Assembly (NCBI RefSeq): GCF_000760735.1
Contig: NZ_JMEX01000008.1
Coordinates: 2,136,027-2,200,026, forward strand
Length of the DNA: 64,000 bases
From: Rhodococcoides fascians A44A
GTDB lineage: Bacteria > Actinomycetota > Actinomycetes > Mycobacteriales > Mycobacteriaceae
Direction: 5' to 3'
The translations under genes and the position numbers were made by a program. Under the pieces are notes generated by a model. The model searched no databases. It was not told the DNA's origin and saw only the letters and a list, made by a program, of their open reading frames with translations. This document shows positions 8,832 through 17,535 of the stretch, piece by piece; positions within the stretch are counted from its first letter, which is position 1, and the number at the start of each line of letters is the position of its first letter.

Positions 8832-10148
8832 ATGCGCAAAACTGTGTCGATGGTTGCCTTCGACCGCCCCACCGACCGTCCTTCGGTGGGTGCTGCTCGT
8901 GTGCGGGTGCCTGCGTCGGATCAGGAGAAGATTCAACGGGCGTGGTCGGCGTTGATCGATCGGGCGGATTCGATTGCGGACTCCATCACGCTGGCGCTGA
9001 TCGAGCAGGAACCTGCGTACCTGGCCAGCGCGACGCCCGACATTGCCGGCGAGATCAGGCGAAGTACCCGCGAACACATACGCCAGGGGCTACGGACGCT
9101 GTCCGGTGTGTCGGCCGCGGACGACAACACCCGTGAGGTGTGGCGCCGCACCGGGCGGGAGCGTGCGCGTCAGGGCATCCCGATGGAATTGGTGCTCAAG
9201 GCGTACACACTCGGCAGTCGGACGCTGTGGGAAGAGTTGGTTCACGCGCGTGATCGGCGGCGGTCCGACATCGACGAACATCTTCTTCTCGTGGCGGGTC
9301 AGCAGTTGTGGCGTGCACTCGACGGGCAGTACGAGACTCTGGTCGACGCGTACCGCCGCGAGAGCGCTCGGATGCAGCAACGCGATCTTGCCAACGTTCT
9401 GGTGGTACTGGACGGCCTGCGGTCCGGGCGTGGAGGTGATCCGTCGTTCGTACTCGAAGCGCGTGCGACACTGGGACTTTCGGCGTCGCAGCAGATCGCG
9501 TGTGTCGTCGGGCCCGTCGACGACCAGGGTTCACCGCCTCTCACTGCGCCGGAGGATGCGCTGGATCAGATCGGTGCGGTGTCTCATTGGAACATCCGCG
9601 ACGGGCATCAGTTCGCGCTCGTTGCATTGACGAAGGGATCGTTGAATTCCGTCGTCGACGCGCTCGCAGCCAGGGCGGTGGGCCCGGTGGGTGTGGCACA
9701 TTCGCCCGACGGTGTGTCCTCGTTCGCGGCGGCGTATCGGCTGGCGACGCTCACCGCGGACACGATTTCGGAGGAGGCCGGGGTGGCATTGGCGACCGAT
9801 CGGCTGCCGCGCGTGATCATGGCGGCCGACGAGGAGTCCTCGGACCTACTGGTTCACCACGCGTTGGGGAACATGTGGACGCATCCCGAGCCTCAGCGTG
9901 GGACGTTGCTCGAGACGCTCGCCCACGTGCTTGCCAGTGATGGATCGCCGACGAATGCCGCGAAGGTGCTGTATTGCCACCGCAACACCGTGATCTACCG
10001 AGTCCGTCGTATCGAGGAGTTGACCGGCAAGGACCTCACCGATCCGAGGGATCGGCTTCTGCTCACGCTCGCACTGGTCAGGACCGGTCATTGGGTGCGT
10101 GCTGTCGGGCAGGGCGACAGCACGACACCCCGCCGATCATTCACCTGA
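8832..10148 (+). CDS. PucR-type transcriptional regulator
   Basis: A regulator of about 438 residues. The C-terminus has the PucR-type helix-turn-helix: TLAHVLASDGSPTNAAKVL then CHRNTVIYRVRRIEELTG. The middle is a GGDEF-like effector fold, and the N-terminal part is an alpha-helical sensory region (REHIRQGLRTLSG). It diverges from the liv operon across about 120 bp, so control of that transporter is a fair inference. The start is uncertain: ATG 8832, GTG 8844 and ATG 8850 are all in frame and none has a good ribosome site. The frame is open back to 8721. Confidence 0.85.
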   Translation: MRKTVSMVAFDRPTDRPSVGAARVRVPASDQEKIQRAWSALIDRADSIADSITLALIEQEPAYLASATPDIAGEIRRSTREHIRQGLRTLSGVSAADDNTREVWRRTGRERARQGIPMELVLKAYTLGSRTLWEELVHARDRRRSDIDEHLLLVAGQQLWRALDGQYETLVDAYRRESARMQQRDLANVLVVLDGLRSGRGGDPSFVLEARATLGLSASQQIACVVGPVDDQGSPPLTAPEDALDQIGAVSHWNIRDGHQFALVALTKGSLNSVVDALAARAVGPVGVAHSPDGVSSFAAAYRLATLTADTISEEAGVALATDRLPRVIMAADEESSDLLVHHALGNMWTHPEPQRGTLLETLAHVLASDGSPTNAAKVLYCHRNTVIYRVRRIEELTGKDLTDPRDRLLLTLALVRTGHWVRAVGQGDSTTPRRSFT

Positions 10149-10212
10149 ATGAATTGGCGAGACACCGCGCGATCGGTTGTAACGCTTCACAAGCATGCGC
10201 GATACTCGTAGT

Positions 10213-10266
10213 GGCTCCACACTGCTGCCCGACCCCCGACCCGGCAGCGGTGTGGAGCCTCTTTCG
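10213..10266 (+). terminator. Strong hairpin terminator after the PucR-type gene
   Basis: GGCTCCACACTGCTGCC (10213-10229) pairs with GGCAGCGGTGTGGAGCC (10243-10259) with one mismatch in 17 bp and a 13-nt C-rich loop, followed by TCTTTC. It lies 65 bp past the regulator stop and before the VanW-type gene. Confidence 0.75.
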
Positions 10267-10382
10267 TGGGCCTGCGGCGGCCGGGGTTTCCCGATGCTCG
10301 AGTCGATCCCCTCACGTGTCGATGCGTAAGCTCGTGCGCGACAGTGTCGGTGTTCGTCCGGGGTTTCGGGAGGGTCGAGAAC

Positions 10383-13058
10383 GTGAGCGTCGGTGGAGAC
10401 GGCAAGGGCAAGCACGAGCGCGGCTCCCGGTCCGACGAGGAAGCCCGTGACGAGGCGCTTCGTGGCGATGCGGGTGATGCCGGCGCGCACGGCGACCCAC
10501 GGGACGACGTCGAAACGGTCGACACCGAGCCCGGGCACGTTCTGCCGTACGAGGCCATCACCGAGGTGATGCGTGCCATCGATCCCGACGAGCCCCCTCC
10601 AGGGCAGTCCCCGGCTCAGTCGTCCGAATCAGCTGTCCCTCCTGGCCCTCGACCACCTCTACAGGAGCGCGTCGAGCAGGAGTCGGCCGAGCAGGGACCG
10701 GTGGCGGAAGACCGGTCCGACGAGATCTCAGCCCATGAGGTCTCAGCCGACGAGCTGACAGCAGATGAGATAACAGCCGAGGACGAACACGGCGCCGACA
10801 TTCCGGCAGAGAATTCTTCGGTCACGGACGCTGGGGCCGTTGCATCTCACGACGTTGCCGCTGAGAACGATGTCGCTGAGAGTGATCGACTCGAGGACGG
10901 ACCAGTCGCGGGCCTCCCCGGTGAGGGATCGCCGACTCCGCTCACCTCCGAAGAGCCTGATGCCGACGAAGCGATTGCTCCCGAGCCCGACACGCAGGAC
11001 CAACCCACACCCCCTTCCGGGCTTCCGGCAGCAGGGCACGTCAGCTCGGTCGGGCCCGGTCCAGTCGAGTCGGCTCCGACGCAGGCGTATTCCGCAGTGA
11101 CACCGCCCGGTGATCGGGGGCCGGTGGCCCCGGAGCCCGCGGGTGAGGACAGCGCCACCGTCGCGATTCCCGTCGTCGCAGCGTCGTCCGAACATCAGCC
11201 TGCCCCCACCGCGCAGCCTGCCCCCACCGCGCAGTTCGTACCAGCCGAGCCCGCTGACGGCGACACGGAGGGACAGCCCGCTGGCAAGGAAGAAGAGAAG
11301 TTCTCTCGCATGAAGATTGCCGTTCTCGCAGGCGCCGCGGTGGCGATTCTGGGAGTGTTCTATGCGGCGGACATGCTCTCGACGAGTGGTTCGGTTCCCC
11401 GGGGCGTCACCGTCGCCGGTATCGAGGTCGGCGGTCTGAGCCACGAGGACGCCGAGGCGAAGCTCGTGTCCGAGCTCGGCCCCCGTGTGAACGAGGCGGT
11501 CGTGGTCGACGCCGGTGATCAGCAGTTGCAGGTGGTGCCGTCGGAGGCCGGTCTCGGAGTGGATTGGGCGACGACGCTCGACCGTGCCGGTTCGCAGCCG
11601 GTCAGTCCGTTCACACGTGTGATGTCGTTCTTCACCGATCGTGAGATCGGCGTCGAGTCGACCGTCGATGCGGCGCTGCTCGATGCCAGTGTGGAATCGA
11701 TTCGGGCACAGACGGATCGAGCGCCATCGGAGGGCGATGTGGTGTTCGAGGGCACTACTCCGGTCGGTGTCACCCCGGCGCCGGGGCAGACGATGGACGT
11801 GCAGGCTGCGCGGGACGAGATCGAGGCGAACTGGGCGTTCGGTGCGGTCGAGGTACCGGTGGAGACCGTCGACGTGACCGTTCATCAGGACGAGGTCGAT
11901 CGTGTTCTGGCCGAGGTCGCTACGCCTGCGGTGTCGGCGCCGGTGGTGTTCACCGGCCGCGACGGTGCGCGCGCGGTGCTGTCTCCGGAGAACGTGGCCG
12001 CGGTGCTGAGCTTCGAGCCGGACGGCGACGGTGTTCTCGCAACCAGGTACGACACCCCCGCCGCGACGGCGCTTCTCGCCCCGCAGTTGGCGTCGACGGA
12101 AACCCCGCCGAAGGATGCGACGTTCGCGCTCGGTGGCGGTGCCCCGACAGTCGTTCCCGCCGTCGTCGGTGAACTGGTTCAGTGGCCGAAGACGTTGGAG
12201 CAGTTGCCTGCTCTGCTCGGCTCCTCTGATTCCCGTTCCAGCGACGCGATCTACGAGCAGGCTCAACCCGCCTTGACGACGGAGGGTGCGCAGGCGCTCG
12301 GGATCCAGGAGGTGGTGGCGGAATACACCACGGGCGGTTTCGAATACGCGTCCGGTGTCAACATTCGGCTGACCGCCGACATCGTCAACGGCGCGTTGGT
12401 GAAGCCGGGTGAAACCTTCTCGCTCAACGAGTACACGGGCCCTCGTGGCACGGCTCAGGGTTTCGTGGAATCGGGCATCATCGACAACGGGCGACCGGAC
12501 AGGGCTGTCGGAGGCGGAATCAGTCAGTTCGCGACGACGCTGTACAACGCGGCGTACTTCGGCGGCATGGAAGATGCCGGGCACACCGAACACAGCTACT
12601 ACATCAGTCGATACCCGGAGGCCCGCGAGGCGACCGTGTTCGAGGGTGCGATCGATCTGAAGTTCACCAACACCGGCAAGACGGGTGTGGTGATCGAGTC
12701 GTTCGGGTCGAGTTCGGATGTGACAGTGCGTCTCTGGGGCACCAAGACGGTGGATGTCCAATCCATCACCGGGCCCCGGTCCAATCCGACGAGCCCGAAC
12801 ACCATCACTTTGCCGGCCGGCAATGCGTGTGTGCCGTCCGGTGGTGGGCCCGGTTTCACCGCCAGCGATACTCGGGTGATCACGGACATCGCCACCGGCA
12901 ACGAAATCTCCCGTGACACGAGGACGGTCAAGTACGACCCGATCCCGATCGTCCGGTGCGAATCGCCCGAGCCCGAACCGGAGCCCGAGGACGAGCCGAC
13001 CGACCGACCGGCCGGAGCAGCTCCTCCGGCCGCGCCGCCCGCGGAGGACGGCGAATAG
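10383..13058 (+). CDS. VanW-family membrane-anchored envelope protein
   Basis: A protein of about 891 residues. Residues 1 to about 305 are an acidic, Pro/Ala/Glu-rich disordered cytoplasmic region with short internal repeats (SADELTADEITAED-like runs; QPAPTA twice, from an 18-bp duplication near 11207-11242). One membrane segment follows (about 310-332). Outside are peptidoglycan-binding-4/YoaR-like repeats (VTVAGIEVGGLSHEDAEAKL) and a VanW domain (FSLNEYTGPR, GGGISQFATTLYNAA). The tail is Pro/Glu-rich. GTG 10383 is chosen because GGGAGGG lies 9 bp upstream; the frame opens at 10266. A cell-wall role is likely, but no enzymatic activity is known for VanW domains. It ends one base before the convergent SGNH gene. 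Confidence 0.85.
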   Translation: MSVGGDGKGKHERGSRSDEEARDEALRGDAGDAGAHGDPRDDVETVDTEPGHVLPYEAITEVMRAIDPDEPPPGQSPAQSSESAVPPGPRPPLQERVEQESAEQGPVAEDRSDEISAHEVSADELTADEITAEDEHGADIPAENSSVTDAGAVASHDVAAENDVAESDRLEDGPVAGLPGEGSPTPLTSEEPDADEAIAPEPDTQDQPTPPSGLPAAGHVSSVGPGPVESAPTQAYSAVTPPGDRGPVAPEPAGEDSATVAIPVVAASSEHQPAPTAQPAPTAQFVPAEPADGDTEGQPAGKEEEKFSRMKIAVLAGAAVAILGVFYAADMLSTSGSVPRGVTVAGIEVGGLSHEDAEAKLVSELGPRVNEAVVVDAGDQQLQVVPSEAGLGVDWATTLDRAGSQPVSPFTRVMSFFTDREIGVESTVDAALLDASVESIRAQTDRAPSEGDVVFEGTTPVGVTPAPGQTMDVQAARDEIEANWAFGAVEVPVETVDVTVHQDEVDRVLAEVATPAVSAPVVFTGRDGARAVLSPENVAAVLSFEPDGDGVLATRYDTPAATALLAPQLASTETPPKDATFALGGGAPTVVPAVVGELVQWPKTLEQLPALLGSSDSRSSDAIYEQAQPALTTEGAQALGIQEVVAEYTTGGFEYASGVNIRLTADIVNGALVKPGETFSLNEYTGPRGTAQGFVESGIIDNGRPDRAVGGGISQFATTLYNAAYFGGMEDAGHTEHSYYISRYPEAREATVFEGAIDLKFTNTGKTGVVIESFGSSSDVTVRLWGTKTVDVQSITGPRSNPTSPNTITLPAGNACVPSGGGPGFTASDTRVITDIATGNEISRDTRTVKYDPIPIVRCESPEPEPEPEDEPTDRPAGAAPPAAPPAEDGE

Positions 13059-13826
13059 TCAGACCGTGATCGGTTGCGGGGCAGTGTGCTTCGGACTGAT
13101 GTCGTCTCCCGACGACGCACCGCGCAGGCGTCGGGACACCCACGGCGCCGCGAACGATTTGACCCATTCGGCGTTCTCGCGTCGTTGGTGTGCCTTCTCG
13201 ACAGGAGGCAGCGGATCGAGGGCCGGCAGCGAGATGGAGTGTTCGACGCCGATGAAGTCCAGCACTTCCGCAGCCATTCTCGTGTGTCCGCGGGTGGACA
13301 TGTGGAGTCGATCCCAGTCCCACATGCGCGGGTCGTCGTAGCCGTCGAAACGCCAGTAGTCGATCAGTTCGACGCCTCGGTCGTCGGCGACTTCGCGGAG
13401 CAGTTCGTTGTAGATCGCGGTGCGACCGCGGAAGGTCCGGAAGATCGGCGACCATCCAGCGTCGTAGGCCGTGAATGCCACTACGCGTGCGCCGGTCGAT
13501 GTCAGATCCGCGAGGGCGGCGTCGTAGCGCTCGACGATTCCGTCGATGTCGACCTTCGGCCGCATCATGTCGTTTCCGCCCGCGTAGATGGTGATCAGGT
13601 CGGGGGCGACGTCGATCGCGGTGCCGACCTGGTCTTGGATGACCTGATCGAGGAGTTTTCCTCGCACTGCGAGGTTGGCGTATCGAAAGTTCGGGTTGTG
13701 GGCGCCGAGTTGGTCGGCCACTCGGTCCGCCCAGCCCTTGACTCCGTTGGGGCTCGACGGGTCGGGGTCACCGACGCCTTCGGTGAAGGAGTCGCCGAGA
13801 GCGATGTAGGTGTCGATTGTCGGCAC
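13059..13826 (-). CDS. SGNH/GDSL-family hydrolase
   Basis: A 255-residue esterase/lipase of the SGNH superfamily. All four blocks are visible: GDSFTEG (11-17, nucleophile Ser13), the oxyanion Gly in ANLAVRG (about 56), GGND (83-86, Asn85), and DRLH (172-175) with the catalytic Asp/His. No signal peptide is seen, so it is probably cytoplasmic. The C-terminal 50 residues are basic and Ser-rich with no recognised domain. Its stop abuts the VanW-type stop with no spacer. The substrate is unknown. Confidence 0.88.
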   Translation of the reverse strand: MPTIDTYIALGDSFTEGVGDPDPSSPNGVKGWADRVADQLGAHNPNFRYANLAVRGKLLDQVIQDQVGTAIDVAPDLITIYAGGNDMMRPKVDIDGIVERYDAALADLTSTGARVVAFTAYDAGWSPIFRTFRGRTAIYNELLREVADDRGVELIDYWRFDGYDDPRMWDWDRLHMSTRGHTRMAAEVLDFIGVEHSISLPALDPLPPVEKAHQRRENAEWVKSFAAPWVSRRLRGASSGDDISPKHTAPQPITV

Positions 13827-13987
13827 TGGACCGTCCTTTGTGAGTTCTGCTAACTACCTCAGAGTACGACGCAGGAACGTCGGCGATCATTCCCGGGGTT
13901 TCGATCTGCGTGATTCAGAACCTGGACACCCGTCCGCGGTGAGGTGTTGGCTGATGGGGAATGTGTTCTCGGATCGAAAGAAGGCTC

Positions 13988-14500
13988 ATGACGGTCACCG
14001 TGGTGGCAGGCAATCCCAAACCCGAATCCAGGACTCTGGCGGCAGCGCATCTGTTGGCGTCGGAGATCACCGGAGGGCAGGCCGACGGTCAGGTGGACGT
14101 CATCACGCTCGGATCCGGGCTGCTCGGCTGGGGTGACGACGCGGTGAAGGCGGCTGTCGACCGGGTGGCGACGTCCGACATCGTCGTGTTCGCGAGCCCG
14201 ACGTTCAAAGCCACGTACACCGGTGTGCTGAAGTTGTTCCTCGACCAGTTCGCCACCGACGAGGGTTTGCGTGATGTGGTGGCCGTTCCACTGATGCTAG
14301 GAGCGGGACCTGCTCACGCGTTGGCTCCGGATCTGCTGCTCAAGCCGGTGCTCGTGGAGCTCGGCGCCATCACGCCGGCTCCCGGTCTGTACCTCATCGA
14401 TACCACTTTCACCGAGGACACTCGTATCGTGGACTATGCGCGGCGATGGGGACCCGTCATCACGGCCGCCGCAGACGCACGAAAGGGAGCTTCGGCATGA
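13988..14500 (+). CDS. NADPH-dependent FMN reductase family protein, copy 1
   Basis: A 170-residue flavodoxin-fold reductase that would reduce FMN with NAD(P)H. The FMN phosphate loop AGNPKPESRT is near the N-terminus and SPTFKATYTGVLKLFLDQF is the second family block. The ATG at 13988 follows GAAAGAAGG; an upstream in-frame ATG (13961) lacks such a site. It overlaps the next gene by 4 bp. It is a close paralogue of 15180-15689, the two forming the first members of duplicated gene pairs. Confidence 0.88.
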   Translation: MTVTVVAGNPKPESRTLAAAHLLASEITGGQADGQVDVITLGSGLLGWGDDAVKAAVDRVATSDIVVFASPTFKATYTGVLKLFLDQFATDEGLRDVVAVPLMLGAGPAHALAPDLLLKPVLVELGAITPAPGLYLIDTTFTEDTRIVDYARRWGPVITAAADARKGASA

Positions 14501-14988
14501 CGCTCACACACACCGACCTCGACCAGGCGACGTTGCGCCAGGCGTACGCGCAGTTCCCCAGTGGGGTCGTCGCCGTCGCGGCGGAGATCGACGGGGTTCC
14601 GGTCGGGCTCGCCGCGAGCAGCTTCGTCGCGGTGTCGATCGAGCCGCCGCTGGTGGCAGTCTGCATTCAGAACACGTCGACCACATGGCCCAAGCTCGAA
14701 GGCGTCCCCAACATCGGAGTCAGTGTTCTGGGCGAGGCTCACAACGATGCTGCGCGGACGCTTGCAGCCAAGACGGGTGACCGCTTCGCCGGGCTCGACC
14801 TGACGACCACCGAGCAGGGCGCCGTGTTCATCGAGGGCGCGACAGCGTGGCTCGACACGACGATCGACCAGCAGGTTCCGGCTGGAGATCACCTGATCGT
14901 TCTGTTGCGCATCCATTCATTGAAGGTCCAGAGCGACATCGACCCCATCATTTTCCACGGCAGCAAGTTCCGCAAGCTTCAGGCGTAG
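14497..14988 (+). CDS. Flavin reductase-like domain protein, copy 1
   Basis: A 163-residue split-barrel flavin reductase-like protein. The family blocks are FPSGVVAVAAEIDGVPVG, AASSFVAVSIEPPLVAVC and the FMN-contact region TSTTWPKL. Such proteins supply reduced flavin to a monooxygenase or bind FMN directly. It is coupled to the FMN reductase by ATGA at 14497-14500. It is clearly similar to 15686-16186. The stop codon lies inside a 24-bp tandem duplication (14982-15029), which may have shortened its C-terminus compared with copy 2. Confidence 0.88.
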   Translation: MTLTHTDLDQATLRQAYAQFPSGVVAVAAEIDGVPVGLAASSFVAVSIEPPLVAVCIQNTSTTWPKLEGVPNIGVSVLGEAHNDAARTLAAKTGDRFAGLDLTTTEQGAVFIEGATAWLDTTIDQQVPAGDHLIVLLRIHSLKVQSDIDPIIFHGSKFRKLQA

Positions 14989-15029
14989 CCGCGGCGGCGT
15001 TGTGCGGCGTAGCCGCTGCGGCGTTGTGC
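14982..15029. repeat. 24-bp tandem duplication at the end of flavin reductase copy 1
   Basis: Two adjacent 24-bp units, 14982-15005 and 15006-15029, beginning GGCGTAGCCGC and differing at one position. The TAG stop of the upstream gene is within the first unit. The rest of the gap to 15180 shows nothing else I recognise. Confidence 0.8.
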
Positions 15030-15179
15030 GGCTGGCTGCGGGCTCATGCCCTGGTCGGTTGCACGGCGTGGAGGCACCGGCGCGGCGCAATACGTCCGCC
15101 ACATTCGGGTTGCATATTCGACACGACCTCGGTGTTGAGTAGCAGTCACATCAGGAATCGATGTGGCTGGAGGCCCGAA

Positions 15180-15689
15180 GTGAAACTGACAGTGGTTGCA
15201 GGCAACCCGAAACCCGGCTCTCGGACGTTGGACGCTGCGCGCCTCGTCGCCGAGGCCGTGGCCGGCCGTGAGGTCGACGAGATCATCGACGTCATCACCC
15301 TCGGTCCAGGCCTACTCGGGTGGGGCGACGCCGGCGTGGCGTCCGCAGTCGAGTCGGTCCGCGGCTCGGACCTCGTGGTGGTGGCGAGCCCGACCTTCAA
15401 GGCGACCTACACCGGTGTGCTGAAACTTTTTCTCGATCAGTTCGCAACCGGGACAGGGCTGGAGAACGTAGTCGTCGTGCCGGTGATGCTCGGCGCAGGC
15501 CCAGCGCACGCCATGGCGCCTGATCTGTTTCTCAAGCACACACTCGTCGAACTGGGCGCTGTCACTCCCGCTCCCGGTCTCTATCTGATCGACACCACGT
15601 ACACAACGGACACCGCAATTGCCGATTACGTCGCACGCTGGGGCCGCGTGTTGACCGATGCGGTCACGACACGAACGGACATCTCATGA
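15180..15689 (+). CDS. NADPH-dependent FMN reductase family protein, copy 2
   Basis: A 169-residue paralogue of 13988-14500 with the same loop AGNPKPGSRT and the block SPTFKATYTGVLKLFLDQF. The GTG start at 15180 follows CTGGAGG and aligns with the start of copy 1; the open frame extends further upstream without a credible start. It overlaps the following flavin reductase gene by ATGA. It forms an operon with that gene and ribBA. Confidence 0.88.
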   Translation: MKLTVVAGNPKPGSRTLDAARLVAEAVAGREVDEIIDVITLGPGLLGWGDAGVASAVESVRGSDLVVVASPTFKATYTGVLKLFLDQFATGTGLENVVVVPVMLGAGPAHAMAPDLFLKHTLVELGAVTPAPGLYLIDTTYTTDTAIADYVARWGRVLTDAVTTRTDIS

Positions 15690-16186
15690 CTCTCGCTACC
15701 ACTTCCCTCGACTCGGCCGTTCTCCGTTCGGCTTTTGGCCAATTTCCCAGTGGCGTCGTAGCGCTGTGTGCCGAAATCGACGGTGTTCCAGTGGGTATGG
15801 CGGCCAGTAGCTTCGTGTCGGTCTCGATCGACCCGCCTCTGGTTGCTTTCTGCGTTCAGAACACGTCGACGACCTGGCCCAAGTTCGCGGCCGCGGATCG
15901 CATCGGTATCAGCGTCCTCGGTGAGGCACACGATGTCGCTGCTCGGACGCTGGCCGCGAAGACCGGCAACCGATTCGAAGGTCTGGACGTGACCACCACC
16001 GAGGACGGTGCCGTGTTCATCGGCGGTGCGAGCATGTGGTTGGACGCAACCGTCACCGAGGAGGTCCCCGCAGGTGATCACGCGATCGTGTTGATGCGGA
16101 TCAACGAACTCGAGATCAAGGACGTTGCGCCGATCGTGTTTCACGGCAGCAAGTTCCGTCGCCTGGCCGTGGAGGTCGAGCAGTGA
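15686..16186 (+). CDS. Flavin reductase-like domain protein, copy 2
   Basis: A 166-residue split-barrel protein paralogous to 14497-14988, with FPSGVVALCAEIDGVPVG, AASSFVSVSIDPPLVAFC and TSTTWPKF. The C-terminus is longer and ends LAVEVEQ, unlike the truncated-looking end of copy 1. It is translationally coupled on both sides: ATGA with the FMN reductase, and a one-base (or GTGA) overlap with ribBA. The target oxygenase is not encoded nearby, so the recipient of reduced flavin is unknown. Confidence 0.88.
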   Translation: MTLATTSLDSAVLRSAFGQFPSGVVALCAEIDGVPVGMAASSFVSVSIDPPLVAFCVQNTSTTWPKFAAADRIGISVLGEAHDVAARTLAAKTGNRFEGLDVTTTEDGAVFIGGASMWLDATVTEEVPAGDHAIVLMRINELEIKDVAPIVFHGSKFRRLAVEVEQ

Positions 16187-17403
16187 TGAAGGAAGCGCTC
16201 GACGCACTCCGTGCAGGCAAACCCGTACTGGTGACCGACGACGCACGGCGTGAGAACGAAGGCGATGTCATCCTCGCTGCGGATCGGGTGACGCCCGAAT
16301 GGACGGCGTGGACCATCCGCAACACCTCGGGATTGCTGTGCGCGCCGATGTCCGGAGCACGCGCCGACGCATTGGAGCTGCCGCCGATGGTGGCGGACAA
16401 CCAGGATCCGAAGAAAACGGCCTACACCGTGACGGTGGACGCTGCCGAGGGCGTGACGACGGGTATTTCCGCAGCCGATCGCGCCCGCACTCTACAGGTG
16501 CTGGCCGATCCGTCCTCCAGCGCAACCGATTTGATCAGGCCCGGGCATGTCATCCCACTGCGTGCGCGCCCCGGTGGAGTGCTCGAACGTCCGGGACACA
16601 CCGAGGCCGCCGTCGATCTGTGCAGCTTGGCGGGAGTGCCCGCGGTCGGCGTCATCGCCGAGCTCGTCGCCGATGACGGGACGATGATGACCTTCCCGGA
16701 CATCGAGCTTCTGGGGCGTCGGATGCAGCTTCCGGTACTGACCATCGAACAGCTGATCAACTACCGGCTGGCACACGGAGTGACGGCAGTTCCCGCTCCG
16801 CGACGCGTCGAACGAGTGGCAGAGACGGTCTTGACGACCGCGCACGGTGAATTCCGAGCAATCGGATATGCGGACAAGGAGACCGGGGCCGAACACATCG
16901 CACTGGTCAAGGGTGAGCTCGCCGGGTCACCGATAGTCCGTGTTCACTCCGAATGCCTGACCGGCGAATCTTTTTCGTCCCAACGATGTGAATGCGGACC
17001 ACAGCTCGACGCTGCATTGGCGCGAGTCTCCCGCGAAGGTGGCGTTGTGGTCTACCTCCGCGGACACGAGGGTCGCGGCATCGGTCTGCTCAAGAAGCTC
17101 GCTGCCTACCGACTGCAGGATCAGGGCTTCGACACGATGCAGGCCAACCTCGAACTCGACGAACTGGCCGACGGTCGAGAATACGGCGGTGCCGCAGCCA
17201 TTCTCGACGACCTCGAGGTGGCCGACGTCCGGTTGCTCACCAACAACCCGCTGAAGGTGGATGGGTTGCGGGAGAACGGTATCGCCGTGACCGCCGTCAT
17301 TCCACTGCTCGTCGGAGCCGCACCCGCGAACGTGCGTTACCTCGAAACCAAACGTGACCGAATGGGCCATCTGCTCCCGGGGCACTTGGAGCAGAGCATG
17401 TGA
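16186..17403 (+). CDS. ribBA: Bifunctional riboflavin biosynthesis protein RibBA
   Basis: The N-terminal half is 3,4-dihydroxy-2-butanone-4-phosphate synthase (RRENEGD near residue 23; RPGHVIPLRARPGGVLERPGH). The C-terminal half is GTP cyclohydrolase II, with the zinc-binding pattern HSECLTGESFSSQRCECG and the active-site block RGHEGRGIGLLKKL, then TNNPLKVDGL. About 405 residues is normal. ATG 16186 and GTG 16183 both lie behind GGAGG; either is plausible. It is the last gene of the flavin operon, so FMN precursor supply and FMN reduction are co-expressed. No FMN riboswitch is apparent upstream. A housekeeping copy elsewhere is possible. Confidence 0.93.
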   Translation: MKEALDALRAGKPVLVTDDARRENEGDVILAADRVTPEWTAWTIRNTSGLLCAPMSGARADALELPPMVADNQDPKKTAYTVTVDAAEGVTTGISAADRARTLQVLADPSSSATDLIRPGHVIPLRARPGGVLERPGHTEAAVDLCSLAGVPAVGVIAELVADDGTMMTFPDIELLGRRMQLPVLTIEQLINYRLAHGVTAVPAPRRVERVAETVLTTAHGEFRAIGYADKETGAEHIALVKGELAGSPIVRVHSECLTGESFSSQRCECGPQLDAALARVSREGGVVVYLRGHEGRGIGLLKKLAAYRLQDQGFDTMQANLELDELADGREYGGAAAILDDLEVADVRLLTNNPLKVDGLRENGIAVTAVIPLLVGAAPANVRYLETKRDRMGHLLPGHLEQSM

Positions 17404-17404
17404 A

Positions 17405-17474
17405 CGCTCACCTACGTGCCGGACGCACGGCCGAGTGCTAGCACCTGGGTGAGCGTCCGGCCCACAGGTGAGCG
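17405..17474. repeat. Imperfect inverted repeat downstream of ribBA
   Basis: Arms 17405-17426 and 17453-17474 match at 18 of 22 positions (outer CGCTCACCT / AGGTGAGCG, inner GCCGGACGC / GCGTCCGGC). GGTGAGCGTC also occurs twice as a direct repeat. It begins 2 bp after the ribBA stop and resembles a small palindromic insertion. Confidence 0.6.
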
Positions 17475-17490
17475 TCTGCACCGACGACAA

Positions 17491-17520
17491 CGGCCGCACC
17501 CTCGGGCGAGGGTGCGGCCG
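17491..17520. terminator. Bidirectional terminator between ribBA and fadE5
   Basis: CGGCCGCACCCTC, GGGC, GAGGGTGCGGCCG form a perfect 13-bp stem with a 4-nt loop between the convergent ends of ribBA and fadE5. Symmetry suits termination in both directions. Confidence 0.85.
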
Positions 17521-17535
17521 TGGTGACAGCAGGGA

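Noticed and set aside
10743..12761. 672-codon antisense frame opposite the VanW-type gene
   Set aside because: Arg/His/Gly-rich composition and no domain; the sense protein has clear YoaR and VanW features.
14989..15179. Coding extension of FMN reductase copy 2 to 14847
   Set aside because: It would include the 24-bp repeats and overlap copy 1 of the flavin reductase; GTG 15180 with CTGGAGG fits the paralogue start.
16000..16190. FMN riboswitch before ribBA
   Set aside because: ribBA starts inside the previous gene's stop and no RFN-like conserved stems are visible upstream of the operon.
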